Position numbers and translations under genes: made by a program. Below, piece after piece: positions 35,500-43,426 of a stretch of 64,000 nt of DNA (position 1 is its first letter; each line of letters starts with the position of its first letter). The stretch is from Alphaproteobacteria bacterium. Its GTDB lineage: Bacteria; Pseudomonadota; Alphaproteobacteria; Ferrovibrionales; Ferrovibrionaceae. The notes under the pieces were generated by a model. The model saw only the letters and a program-made list of their open reading frames with translations. It searched no databases and was not told the DNA's origin. The stretch is taken from NCBI GenBank assembly GCA_947473805.1, contig CANJGB010000001.1, positions 39,413 through 103,412 on the forward strand. Reading direction: 5' to 3'.

Positions 35500-37224
35500 C
35501 TAGGCGGCAGGGCTCCGCTGCGGGCCACGGATCAACCGGCCCGGCAGGTCGCCCGTGGCCTCGCCATTACGGGCAACGGTAACGCCGGACACTAGCGTCT
35601 CGACGAAGCCGTCCGTGCGCTGTACGACGCGCCGGCCGCCAGCGGGGAGGTCATACGCCACCTCCGGCGGATGCAGGCGCATGCTGTCGTAGTCAATGAC
35701 ATTGATGTCGGCCTTGTAGCCCGGTGCGATGACGCCCCGGTCCATGAGGCCAATGGCGACCGCGGGATCGCGCGTGATGCGCTGCACTGCCCAGCCGATG
35801 GGAAATGGCGTGCCGTGGCGGCGGTCGCGGGTCCAGTGCGTCAGCATGAAGCTCACCACGCTTGCGTCGCACAGGAATCCCACATGGGCGCCGCCATCGC
35901 CCAGGCCCACCACTGTGTGCGGGTGCTGCAGCATGTCGCGCACAGCGGCCAAATTGCCCTCGGCGTAGTTGCTGGCCGGCCGGTAGAGAATCGCGTGGCC
36001 GCCGCGCTCCAGCTGCAGGTCGTAGGCATATTCCGCCGGGTCGCGGCCTTCGCGCTTGGCCCGCGCCGCCACGCTGTCTTCCGGCTTTGGCTCGTAGTCG
36101 GGCGGATCACCCAACGGATACAGCTTGGTCCAGTCGAACACGTCCAGCAGCTGCAGCCAGTTGTCGTTCGATTCCTCGGCCAGGATGCGGGCCTTCACCT
36201 CGGGCCGGCGCAGTTCGGCGACGCGCTGCTCCAGCGGCAGGTGCGCCACCGCCTCGTAGCTGGGCCGGCCGCTGATCAGGCTGCGCGACAGTTCCAGGCC
36301 GACCATGGTGCCGGTGGCCCGCGTGGACACCTGCGCCGAGATGGGCAGGCCCTGGTCATTGGCGGTGGTGATCTTGTCCAGCAGGTCGCGCCAGCCGTTT
36401 GGCCTCTTGTCCTTCTGCAGCAGCAGCAGTGACAGCGGCCGGTGCGAGCGTTGCACCAGGCGGCGGAACATGTCGAACTCGGCATCCACGTCGTTGAAGT
36501 CCGAGATCAACTGGATCCAGCCGCTGCCGGCTTTGTCCATGCCCTCGGCAATGGCGGTCAGTTCCTCCTCCGCCGCGGTGACCGTCGGCGTCGGCGTGCC
36601 GTCGACCGCGCGGTGGTTCAACGTGCGCGAGGTCGAGAAGCCGAACGCGCCGGCGCGGATCGCCTCGGTCGCAAGGCGCGCCATCTCGGCGCGATCCTCG
36701 GCATTGGCCGGCTCGCGGTCGGCGCCGCGCTGCCCCATGACGAAGACGCGGAGCGCCGCGTGCGGCAGCTGCGTCGCGATGTCCATGTCATAGCGGCGTG
36801 CATCGAGCGCATCGAGGAAATCTGGAAAGCTCTGCCAGTTCCACGGCAGGCCCTTGTTCAGGACGATCTCGGGAATGTCCTCGACGCCCTCCATCAGGTG
36901 CACCAGCATGTCACGCTGCTCGGGGCGGCAGGGCGCGAAGCCGACACCGCAATTTCCCATCATCACGGTCGTCACGCCGTTCCATGAAGATGGCGTTACC
37001 CGGTTGCTCCAGGTCACCTGGCCGTCGTAGTGGGTATGCACATCGACAAAGCCGGGCGTGACGAGCCGGTTTTGCGCATCGATCTCGCGCGCGCCCTGGC
37101 CATCGAACTTTCCGACTGCGGCGATGACGCCGTCAGTGATGGCAATGTCGCCGATATAGGGCTCACCGCCATTGCCATCGGCAATGGTGCCGCCCCTGAT
37201 GACGATTGAATAGCGAGGGGGCAC
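35500..37224 (-). CDS. amidohydrolase family protein (D-aminoacylase / N-acyl-D-amino-acid deacylase type)
   Basis: A 574-residue zinc hydrolase. RYSIVIRGGTIADGNGGEPYIGDIAITDG and VTPGFVDVHTHYDGQVTW (HxH metal ligands, about residue 62) open it. TTVMMGNCGVGFAPC, the Cys/His segment of D-aminoacylases, is at about 90. VVGLGDGGAHVGFLCDASVVSFML follows at about 455 and GYKADINVIDYD ends the domain. It starts at GTG with GGAGGAATATC upstream. It is divergent from the small gene at 37387. The substrate could be an N-acyl amino acid, a hydantoin or another cyclic amide. Confidence 0.9.
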   Translation of the reverse strand: MPPRYSIVIRGGTIADGNGGEPYIGDIAITDGVIAAVGKFDGQGAREIDAQNRLVTPGFVDVHTHYDGQVTWSNRVTPSSWNGVTTVMMGNCGVGFAPCRPEQRDMLVHLMEGVEDIPEIVLNKGLPWNWQSFPDFLDALDARRYDMDIATQLPHAALRVFVMGQRGADREPANAEDRAEMARLATEAIRAGAFGFSTSRTLNHRAVDGTPTPTVTAAEEELTAIAEGMDKAGSGWIQLISDFNDVDAEFDMFRRLVQRSHRPLSLLLLQKDKRPNGWRDLLDKITTANDQGLPISAQVSTRATGTMVGLELSRSLISGRPSYEAVAHLPLEQRVAELRRPEVKARILAEESNDNWLQLLDVFDWTKLYPLGDPPDYEPKPEDSVAARAKREGRDPAEYAYDLQLERGGHAILYRPASNYAEGNLAAVRDMLQHPHTVVGLGDGGAHVGFLCDASVVSFMLTHWTRDRRHGTPFPIGWAVQRITRDPAVAIGLMDRGVIAPGYKADINVIDYDSMRLHPPEVAYDLPAGGRRVVQRTDGFVETLVSGVTVARNGEATGDLPGRLIRGPQRSPAA

Positions 37225-37340
37225 GATATTCCTCCACGGATGATTTTTTGTTTTTCAACGTTCTCGTGCAACGGGCAACGCTACTCCGATTAAAAAAACA
37301 CCGTCAAATGTTATAAATCGCATCTGACGATTAGTTTTAT

Positions 37341-37354
37341 TAATCACGTGATTA
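37341..37354. promoter_or_regulatory. 14-bp perfect palindrome, candidate operator
   Basis: TAATCACGTGATTA is perfectly self-complementary and lies in the AT-rich gap between the divergent amidohydrolase and the gene at 37387. A third half-site GATTA (37329-37333) precedes it. The position suits a dimeric repressor controlling both genes, but the protein is not known. Confidence 0.5.
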
Positions 37355-37386
37355 CCTGATCGCGCATCCAGCGAGGAGAACTATCC

Positions 37387-37716
37387 ATGTTTGTTGCGGT
37401 CTATTGGTGGCGCGCGCATCCGGGCAAGGAGGCGCAGTTCCGCGCAGCGTGGCGGCGCGGCACCCAGCACATCACGCGTATCTACGGCAGCTACGGATCG
37501 CGTCTGCACCAGGACCGCGACGGCCGTTTCGTCGGCTATGCCGAGTGGCCCGACGAGGCGACATGGCAGGCCGCCGTCGACAAGAAGATGGTCTATGACG
37601 ATCCGGAAACCCGGCACGCCTTCCTCGACGCGATCGCCGAGGCGCCGCCGAACGGCCGCCCGGTCTTCACGATGACCGTCACCGACGATCTGCTGACGGG
37701 GTCGCGGTCGGCCTGA
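37387..37716 (+). CDS. small ABM/ferredoxin-like-barrel protein
   Basis: A 109-residue protein starting MFVAVYWWRAHPGKEAQFRAAW, the pattern of antibiotic-biosynthesis-monooxygenase and Dabb dimeric barrels. YGSYGSRLHQDRDGRFVGYAEWPDEATW follows. AGGAGA lies 9 nt before the ATG. It is divergent from the amidohydrolase and probably under the same control site. A monooxygenase or a degradative accessory role is possible but not shown. Confidence 0.75.
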   Translation: MFVAVYWWRAHPGKEAQFRAAWRRGTQHITRIYGSYGSRLHQDRDGRFVGYAEWPDEATWQAAVDKKMVYDDPETRHAFLDAIAEAPPNGRPVFTMTVTDDLLTGSRSA

Positions 37717-37837
37717 CCGCGTCACGGTTTTGTCCGCTGCTGCGGATAAATGCCCTTGAATGTCCCGCTTTCGTTCGCGCACTGGCCGGCCGCCATCGCG
37801 TTTGCCCTGTGAGTTGGACAACCTGTACGAGGGCAAT

Positions 37838-38026
37838 ATGTTGGAAGTATTCCAAATGTCCGCCGTCTGGTGGGCGAATGTCGAGGCGCAGCGCGACGCC
37901 GTGCTGGGCCTAGTGAAATCGATGGGCGACCAGTGGGTCGATGTATGCGTCTCGGAACTCTCGGGCGCGCCGTCATCGAAGATCGCACACGACCTTCTTC
38001 GCAGCTACCGCGAGGCGAGACACTAG
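37838..38026 (+). CDS. short hypothetical protein
   Basis: A 62-codon frame starting MLEVFQMSAVWWANVEAQRD with GAGGG 5 nt before the ATG and G/C-rich third positions, ending near a strong terminator at 38041. The predicted fold is helical. No family is recognised. A longer start at 37760 exists but has no ribosome-binding site. It may belong to the same transcript as the gene at 37387. Confidence 0.4.
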   Translation: MLEVFQMSAVWWANVEAQRDAVLGLVKSMGDQWVDVCVSELSGAPSSKIAHDLLRSYREARH

Positions 38027-38040
38027 CCCGCGGCCGAAGT

Positions 38041-38076
38041 CCGGGTCCGCCACCCCGAGGCGGCGGACCCGGTTTT
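38041..38076 (+). terminator. Rho-independent terminator
   Basis: A perfect 11-bp stem CCGGGTCCGCC (38041-38051) with GGCGGACCCGG (38062-38072) and a 10-nt loop, followed by TTTTC. It ends rightward transcription from 37387 and faces the 3' end of the binding-protein gene at 38081. Confidence 0.75.
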
Positions 38077-38080
38077 CAGA

Positions 38081-39286
38081 TCAGCAGCCAGCGCGCTTCA
38101 GCAGGCCGTCTGAACGCGGCGTGCCAATGTCCTCGACCATGGTGTAGGTCGCGGCACTGCCCAGGAACGTCGTGCCCGGCGTGACCTTCATCAGGCCGGT
38201 CACGCCCGGGGTGCCCTTGGTGTTGGCGTTGATCCAGGCGGCGATCTTCTTGCCTTCGGTCGAACCGCTGCCTTCGATGGCGGCCTTGGCCATGTAGATG
38301 CCGTCATACATCCACGCGATCAGGCTGTACGGCAGGCGCTCGAAGTTCGGCGGGTTCTGCGCCTTCAGGCGCTGCAGGAACTTCGCATAGTCCGACGTGC
38401 CGACCGGGTCGGTCGAGCAATAGCTGAACGACTTCATCTGCATCGCGACGTTGATGCGCTTGATCGCCGGGCCGGCGGACTGCGCGATGGCGCCGTAGAG
38501 CGCGGTGCTGGTCAGGCCGCCGGCAATCGTCACGTTGTCCCAGCCGAGTTCCTCGATGTTGCGCAGGATGCGCGCGAAGTCAGGCGCAGTCTGGCCCTGG
38601 ACCAGGATCACCTCGGCACCCGCGCGACGCAGATTCAGCAGCTGCGGGCTCATGTCGGTGGAGCCGATTTCGAACTGCTCCATGCCGGCAATCTTGATGC
38701 CCTTCTCCTCGGCATAGGGCTTGAAGCGGCCCGCCATCGATTTCGAATTGCCGCCACCGTCGCCCAGATAAGCGATGTTCTTCGCCTTCTTTACGTTGAT
38801 GGCCCAGTCGATCACGGCGACCGCCTGCTCTTCCGGCGCCATCGACATGCTGAAGCCCGTGGGGGCCACCTGCGGCGTCATCAGGCTGGTCGAACCGGCG
38901 GTGAAGTAGGCGATGTTCGCTTCGCCCAGGATCGGGCCGGCCGCGAGGGCCAGCTGGCCGGCGTTCGGCCCCAGGATGAAGGCGACCTTGTCTTCGTACA
39001 CCAGCTTCTTGGCCATCGACACCGACTGGGTCGGGTCGAACTGGTCGTCGGTGACGACGAGCTCCAGCTTGCGGCCCATGATGCCGCCGGCGGCATTGAC
39101 TTCGTTGATGCCCATCTTGGCGCCGATGTCGCTGCTGAAGCCGGTCGGCGCGCCAATCCCGGTCATCGGGAAGATTGCGCCGACCTTCATGGGCGCACTG
39201 TTCTGCGCCGCCGCCTGCATGACGAAGGCAAGGCCCAAGGCCGAACCCAGCAACGCACTCCGCTTGGCAATGGTCTTAATCGACAT
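38081..39286 (-). CDS. branched-chain amino-acid-type (LivK/Peripla_BP_6) ABC solute-binding protein
   Basis: A 401-residue periplasmic protein with a signal peptide (ends MQAAAQ). The type I binding-protein fold shows PMKVGAIFPMTGIGAPTG, INEVNAAGGIMGRKLELVVTDDQFDPTQSVSMAKKLV and FILGPNAGQLALAAGP. The start at 39286 has GGGAGGG 8 nt upstream. The mature chain has only two cysteines, one in SYCSTDPVG and one at the C-terminus (RAGC*). No permease or ATPase genes are near. The ligand is unknown and need not be an amino acid. Confidence 0.93.
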   Translation of the reverse strand: MSIKTIAKRSALLGSALGLAFVMQAAAQNSAPMKVGAIFPMTGIGAPTGFSSDIGAKMGINEVNAAGGIMGRKLELVVTDDQFDPTQSVSMAKKLVYEDKVAFILGPNAGQLALAAGPILGEANIAYFTAGSTSLMTPQVAPTGFSMSMAPEEQAVAVIDWAINVKKAKNIAYLGDGGGNSKSMAGRFKPYAEEKGIKIAGMEQFEIGSTDMSPQLLNLRRAGAEVILVQGQTAPDFARILRNIEELGWDNVTIAGGLTSTALYGAIAQSAGPAIKRINVAMQMKSFSYCSTDPVGTSDYAKFLQRLKAQNPPNFERLPYSLIAWMYDGIYMAKAAIEGSGSTEGKKIAAWINANTKGTPGVTGLMKVTPGTTFLGSAATYTMVEDIGTPRSDGLLKRAGC

Positions 39287-39360
39287 GTCGATATCCCTCC
39301 CATAAGACTGAACGTCGCGATCTGATCGTCCGCGTTCGTCGCCTCGTTTTGCTCTGAATC

Positions 39361-39384
39361 GCGGGGAAAATCCAGTTTTCCCGC
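39361..39384. promoter_or_regulatory. inverted repeat, candidate IclR operator
   Basis: GCGGGGAAAAT (39361-39371) and TTTTCCCGC (39376-39384) form a near-perfect inverted repeat in the gap between the divergent SBP (38081) and hydrolase (39498) genes. The same 11-mer GCGGGGAAAAT occurs at 41491-41501, just upstream of the IclR gene. Confidence 0.45.
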
Positions 39385-39497
39385 TCCGCCATGGCGAACT
39401 TCTTGCCCCTTGGGGGTTCGCCAAATCGAATCTTTCCGGAAACCATTGATCCGGCGAGAGGGAACGCCGATGAATCTCGCCGGGAGCGGGAAACGCC

Positions 39498-40298
39498 ATG
39501 AAAGACAAGAATGTGCTGGTTGTTGAAACCATCGACGTCCACGGCATAGCCGTGGAAATCGCGCGGGGCGGCAGCGGCCCAACCCTGCTCTACCTGCACG
39601 ATGGCGACGGGGTCGAGCAGGCCAATCCCTTCCTGAACCGGCTGGCCGCGACCTTTGCCGTCATTGCGCCGTCCCATCCCGGTTTCGGGGCCTCCGCCCT
39701 TCCGGGTCATTTCAGCAGCGTTGACGACCTCGCTTTCTTCTATCTTGACCTGATCGAACAGCTGGACCTGCGCGACGTGACGCTGGTCGGTGCGTCGTTC
39801 GGCGCATGGCTGGCGGCCGAGATTGCGATCCGCTCTGTCGAGCGCATCGCCCGCGTGGCCCTGGTCGGGCCGGTCGGCGCGAAGCTCAACGACACGCCGG
39901 ACCCGGACCTGACCGATATCTTCTCGCTGGGCGAGGCCGACCTGGCCAAGGCCCTGTTCGTCGATCCGCCCGGGAGCCCCGACTACTCGAAGCTTGACGC
40001 GGAAACGGTCGCGCGCATGACGCGCAACCGCGAGGGGATGGCCCTGTTCGCCTGGGCGCCAACGCTCTGCAATCCGAAGCTGCGCTGGCGGTTGCACCGC
40101 ATCAAACGGCCGGCGCTGGTGCTGCGCGGGGTGCGCGATGGCGTCGTGCCGCTGCACTATGCCAAGGCGTTCGCAGCCGCCCTGCCCGATGCCAGGTTCA
40201 TTGAAATCGATCACGCCGCCCACTTCGCGCATGCCGAACAGGCCGATGCCTGCGCCGCGCATGTCGTGGCTTTTGCCGGCCAGCGGGGGACGAAATGA
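39498..40298 (+). CDS. alpha/beta hydrolase
   Basis: A 266-residue hydrolase. GPTLLYLHDGDG stands where the usual HG oxyanion motif is expected. VTLVGASFGAWLA carries the nucleophile Ser (about residue 99), an acid lies near RGVRDGVVP, and IDHAAHFAHAEQ carries the catalytic His near residue 240. It resembles C-C hydrolases and esterases. Its stop overlaps the next gene's start as ATGA (40295-40298). The operon continues with an LLM oxidoreductase and an IclR regulator. Confidence 0.9.
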   Translation: MKDKNVLVVETIDVHGIAVEIARGGSGPTLLYLHDGDGVEQANPFLNRLAATFAVIAPSHPGFGASALPGHFSSVDDLAFFYLDLIEQLDLRDVTLVGASFGAWLAAEIAIRSVERIARVALVGPVGAKLNDTPDPDLTDIFSLGEADLAKALFVDPPGSPDYSKLDAETVARMTRNREGMALFAWAPTLCNPKLRWRLHRIKRPALVLRGVRDGVVPLHYAKAFAAALPDARFIEIDHAAHFAHAEQADACAAHVVAFAGQRGTK

Positions 40299-41470
40299 AA
40301 GTCTGGCATTTCACCGAAGCGGCCTATTTCGAAGGCTGGAACCAGGACGAACTGACCCGCCGCACGCTGCGCGTCGAGCCGCCGTCGCGCATGGTCGATC
40401 CGGTCATCGCCAGCCAGTTGCTCAACCGCTACCTCGACGAATGGGAACTGGCCGACGAGCTGGGCCTCAACATCATGGTCAATGAGCATCACTCGACGCT
40501 CAGCTGCATGACCGTGTCTGCCATCCTGCCCATCGCCATGCTGGCGCGGCGCACCAAGAAGGCCCGTCTGCTGTTTCTCGGCATCCCCACGACGAACCGC
40601 ATGGACCCGATGCGAATCGCGGAAGAGGTCGCCTATGTCGATCTCGTGTCCGGCGGCCGGCTGGAAATGGGCCTGATCAAGGGCGCGGCATGGGAGCTGT
40701 TCAGCTCGAACCTGAATCCGGTCCGCCACATGGAGCGGTTCTGGGAGGCGCACGACCTCATCATCAAGGCGCTAACCCATCTCGACGGGCCGTTCGCGTG
40801 GGAAGGCAAGTATTTCAACTACCGCAAGGTCAACGTCATCCCGCGCTGTTTCCAGCAGCCGCATCCGCCGGTCTGGATTCCGGGTCATAGCGTCTCGACC
40901 GCGCGCGGCGCCGCCAAGCATGGGCACGTGTTCGCTACCTTCATGGCCGGCAAGATGGCCAAGATGCTGTTCGACGCCTATCGCGAAACCTATCGCGACA
41001 CGTTCGGCCAGGATGCGCCGCTCGACCGGCTGGCCTATCTCGCCATGACCGCGGTCGGCAACGACGAGCGGCAGGTGAACAGGCTGGTCGATGACCTGAT
41101 GCAATATCCGCCCAGCATCGGCCAGACCTCGCCGCAATACGTCAATCCGCCCGGCTATGCCTCGCCGGCCGACAACGCCCGCATGCTCATCAAGTCGGGC
41201 AAGGCGAACGCGACCTTCTCGCTGGGCGCGATCCAGACCATCGACGGCCAGCCGCTGGCCGGCGACTTCGACCGTGCGGCCTATGCCCGCGCCGGTGTCC
41301 TGTTCGCAGGCACGCCGCCCCAGGTGGTCGATCAGATCAAGACGTTCAGCGAAGCGGTCGGCGGCTTCGGCCACCTGCTCAGCATGGGCCATGGCGGGCC
41401 GATGAACCACGAGAACACCGCCGCCAGCATGCGGTTGATGGCCAAGGAGGTCATGCCGCGCCTGCCCTGA
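40295..41470 (+). CDS. LLM class flavin-dependent oxidoreductase
   Basis: A 391-residue luciferase-like oxidoreductase. It starts MKVWHFTEAAYFEGWNQDE and shows LGLNIMVNEHHSTLSC, ARLLFLGIPTTNRMDPMRIAEEVAYVDLVSGGRLEMGLIKG and VWIPGHSVSTARGAAKHGH. It is coupled to the hydrolase by an ATGA overlap. A flavin monooxygenase followed by a hydrolase is a common ring- or chain-opening pair, but the substrate is unknown. Confidence 0.93.
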   Translation: MKVWHFTEAAYFEGWNQDELTRRTLRVEPPSRMVDPVIASQLLNRYLDEWELADELGLNIMVNEHHSTLSCMTVSAILPIAMLARRTKKARLLFLGIPTTNRMDPMRIAEEVAYVDLVSGGRLEMGLIKGAAWELFSSNLNPVRHMERFWEAHDLIIKALTHLDGPFAWEGKYFNYRKVNVIPRCFQQPHPPVWIPGHSVSTARGAAKHGHVFATFMAGKMAKMLFDAYRETYRDTFGQDAPLDRLAYLAMTAVGNDERQVNRLVDDLMQYPPSIGQTSPQYVNPPGYASPADNARMLIKSGKANATFSLGAIQTIDGQPLAGDFDRAAYARAGVLFAGTPPQVVDQIKTFSEAVGGFGHLLSMGHGGPMNHENTAASMRLMAKEVMPRLP

Positions 41471-41490
41471 TCCCCGCCTGCCTACCCCTG

Positions 41491-41501
41491 GCGGGGAAAA
41501 T
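41491..41501. promoter_or_regulatory. second copy of the GCGGGGAAAAT element
   Basis: It lies in the 64-bp gap before the IclR gene (start at about 41541) and matches the 11-mer at 39361-39371 exactly. Here no second arm is evident, so it may be a half-site for autoregulation. Confidence 0.4.
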
Positions 41502-41540
41502 AGGTCATGATCGCGGCGAGCTGATCGAACGCCGGTGAAG

Positions 41541-42326
41541 ATGATGTCCGCCGCCCAAGGAGGCGCGCAGGGCACCCGCGACGGCCACAAGCTGGTCAAG
41601 TCGGGCGTCCGCGTGCTGGAAATCTTCGAGTTCTTCGAGCGCCTGCAGCGCCCGGCTCGCAGTATCGAGGTCGGGCTGGCGCTGAACATGCCGAAATCGA
41701 GCGCGAACGAATTGCTGAAGACGCTGGTCGAAACCGGCTACGTGACCTTCAACTTCGAAGACAAGACGTACTTCCCCTCGTTCCGCCTGATCAAGTTCGG
41801 CTTCTGGCTCTCGACCGCCTATTTCGGCACCGACCAGATCAAAAACCTGATGGACGAACTGAGCCGGATGACCGGCGAGAACATCGCCGTGTCGGTGCAG
41901 AACGGCAATCTCCTGCAATATGTCGCGATTCAGCGCGGGCCGGGTTACCTGCCGGAATTCTACCGTGAGGGCACCAAGGCAGCGATTGTCGGCTCGGCCG
42001 CCGGCGGCGCGCTGCTGACGACAAAGAGCGATGCCGAGGTGGTGCGCATCGCCCGCCTTGCGGCAGCGTCCGGTAATGCAGCCGTTTCTGGCAAGGTCGA
42101 CGAGTTCGTCGAGCGCATCCGCGAGTTCCGCCGCAAGGGCTACGCTGTAACGTATGGCGGCGTCGATCCCGAGATCGCCTCGATGGCGATGGTCCTGCCG
42201 CGCACCACCAGCAATGTGCCGATGATGATCGGCGTCGGCGGGAAAAGCCTGTTCGACTATCGCGACCGCGAGGCGGAACTGGCGGACATGATGCTGTCCG
42301 CCATCCGGAAATATACCGCCACCTAG
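41541..42326 (+). CDS. IclR family transcriptional regulator
   Basis: A 261-residue regulator. The winged HTH covers about residues 18-80 (LVKSGVRVLEIFEFFERLQRPARSIEVGLALNMPKSSANELLKTLVETGYV) and the IclR effector domain follows to the end. A GTG at 41535 and ATGs at 41541 and 41544 are all possible starts, none with a strong ribosome-binding site. It is last in the hydrolase-LLM run. It most likely controls that run and the divergent SBP through the GCGGGGAAAAT element. It is paralogous to the regulator at 59582. Confidence 0.9.
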   Translation: MMSAAQGGAQGTRDGHKLVKSGVRVLEIFEFFERLQRPARSIEVGLALNMPKSSANELLKTLVETGYVTFNFEDKTYFPSFRLIKFGFWLSTAYFGTDQIKNLMDELSRMTGENIAVSVQNGNLLQYVAIQRGPGYLPEFYREGTKAAIVGSAAGGALLTTKSDAEVVRIARLAAASGNAAVSGKVDEFVERIREFRRKGYAVTYGGVDPEIASMAMVLPRTTSNVPMMIGVGGKSLFDYRDREAELADMMLSAIRKYTAT

Positions 42327-42380
42327 ATCGCCTCCAAACCCGGCTGGCCGTGTGACGGGAGCGGTAGGGCGAGTCGACGC

Positions 42381-43340
42381 CTACTGCGGCACGTAGTTGG
42401 TCGCCTTGGCGCCGTCCGTCCACGCCTTGAAGTCGCGGATCATCTGCTGGCGCATGTCCTCGGGCGAGCCGCCGGTGGCCACACCGCCGGTGTCCCGGAT
42501 CGAGTTCTTCATCCGGTCGGTCTTCATCGCCTCGTTGATGGCCGCGTTCACCTTGTTGATCGCCTCCTTGGGGGTGCCGGCTTTGGCCAGCAGGCCCAGA
42601 CCGGACGGCAGGGTGAAATCGCCCAGCCCGACTTCCTTCGCCGTCGGTACGTCAGGAGTCAGGTCCGAGCGCTTTTCGGCCGCCGTAAACAGGAACCTCA
42701 CCAGCCCCTCTTTCTCCTGGCCCTTGAACGACACGGGGCCGTCCATCTGCGCGTGAACCACACCGGCGAGAAGATCGCGATACGCATCCGGTCCTTTGTA
42801 GCCGACCTCGACCATGTTCAGGCCGGCGATCTTCGCGAACATCGCGAACCCGATCTGCTGCGTCGGCACCAGGTACGAATAATTGTACTTGCCGGGGTTC
42901 GCCTTGATGAACGCGATGAATTCCTGCGCCGTCTTGACCGGCAGCTTGCCGTTGACCGTCAGGAAGAAGCCGAAGGTGTAGATGCTGACCACCGGCTCGG
43001 CCGCCTTCAGGAAATCGAACGGCAGGTCCTTGTGCAGCGCGGGGACCATGTTGCTGTGGTTGAAACACGCATAGGCGTAGCCGTCGGCCGGCGCCTCGAA
43101 GAGGGCGTTAACGGCGATCAGGTTGTTGCCGCCGGGACGGTTCTCGACGATCACGGGCTGGCCGATGCGCTGGGACAATTCGTCGGAATAGATTCGGCAC
43201 AGCACGTCGGCCGGCGAACCCGGCCCGACCGAGGTGATCATGCGCAAGGGCTTGTTCGGGAATGCCTGGCCGAAGGCCGGCGCGGCGAATGCGGCGGCGA
43301 CCATGGCAGCGCCGAGCAGGGTGGTTGTCGAGCGTTTCAT
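42381..43340 (-). CDS. Bug/TctC family solute-binding protein
   Basis: A 319-residue periplasmic protein with a signal peptide ending APAFGQ, then FPNKPLRMITSVGPGSPADVLCRIYSDEL. VENRPGGNNLIAVNALFEAPADGY and YNYSYLVPTQQIGFAMF are the ligand loops. The ATG has GGGAGGAAGAA directly upstream. It lies downstream of the hydantoinase/oxoprolinase genes on the same strand (gap 86 nt), so it may bind their cyclic amide substrate. No TctA/TctB is visible. Confidence 0.92.
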   Translation of the reverse strand: MKRSTTTLLGAAMVAAAFAAPAFGQAFPNKPLRMITSVGPGSPADVLCRIYSDELSQRIGQPVIVENRPGGNNLIAVNALFEAPADGYAYACFNHSNMVPALHKDLPFDFLKAAEPVVSIYTFGFFLTVNGKLPVKTAQEFIAFIKANPGKYNYSYLVPTQQIGFAMFAKIAGLNMVEVGYKGPDAYRDLLAGVVHAQMDGPVSFKGQEKEGLVRFLFTAAEKRSDLTPDVPTAKEVGLGDFTLPSGLGLLAKAGTPKEAINKVNAAINEAMKTDRMKNSIRDTGGVATGGSPEDMRQQMIRDFKAWTDGAKATNYVPQ

Positions 43341-43426
43341 TTCTTCCTCCCTTTATTGATTATTGTCTGTCTAACGTCTTAGCAAGCTACGCGGAGCGGC
43401 CAAAACGGTCAAGGCGTAGGCTGGCT

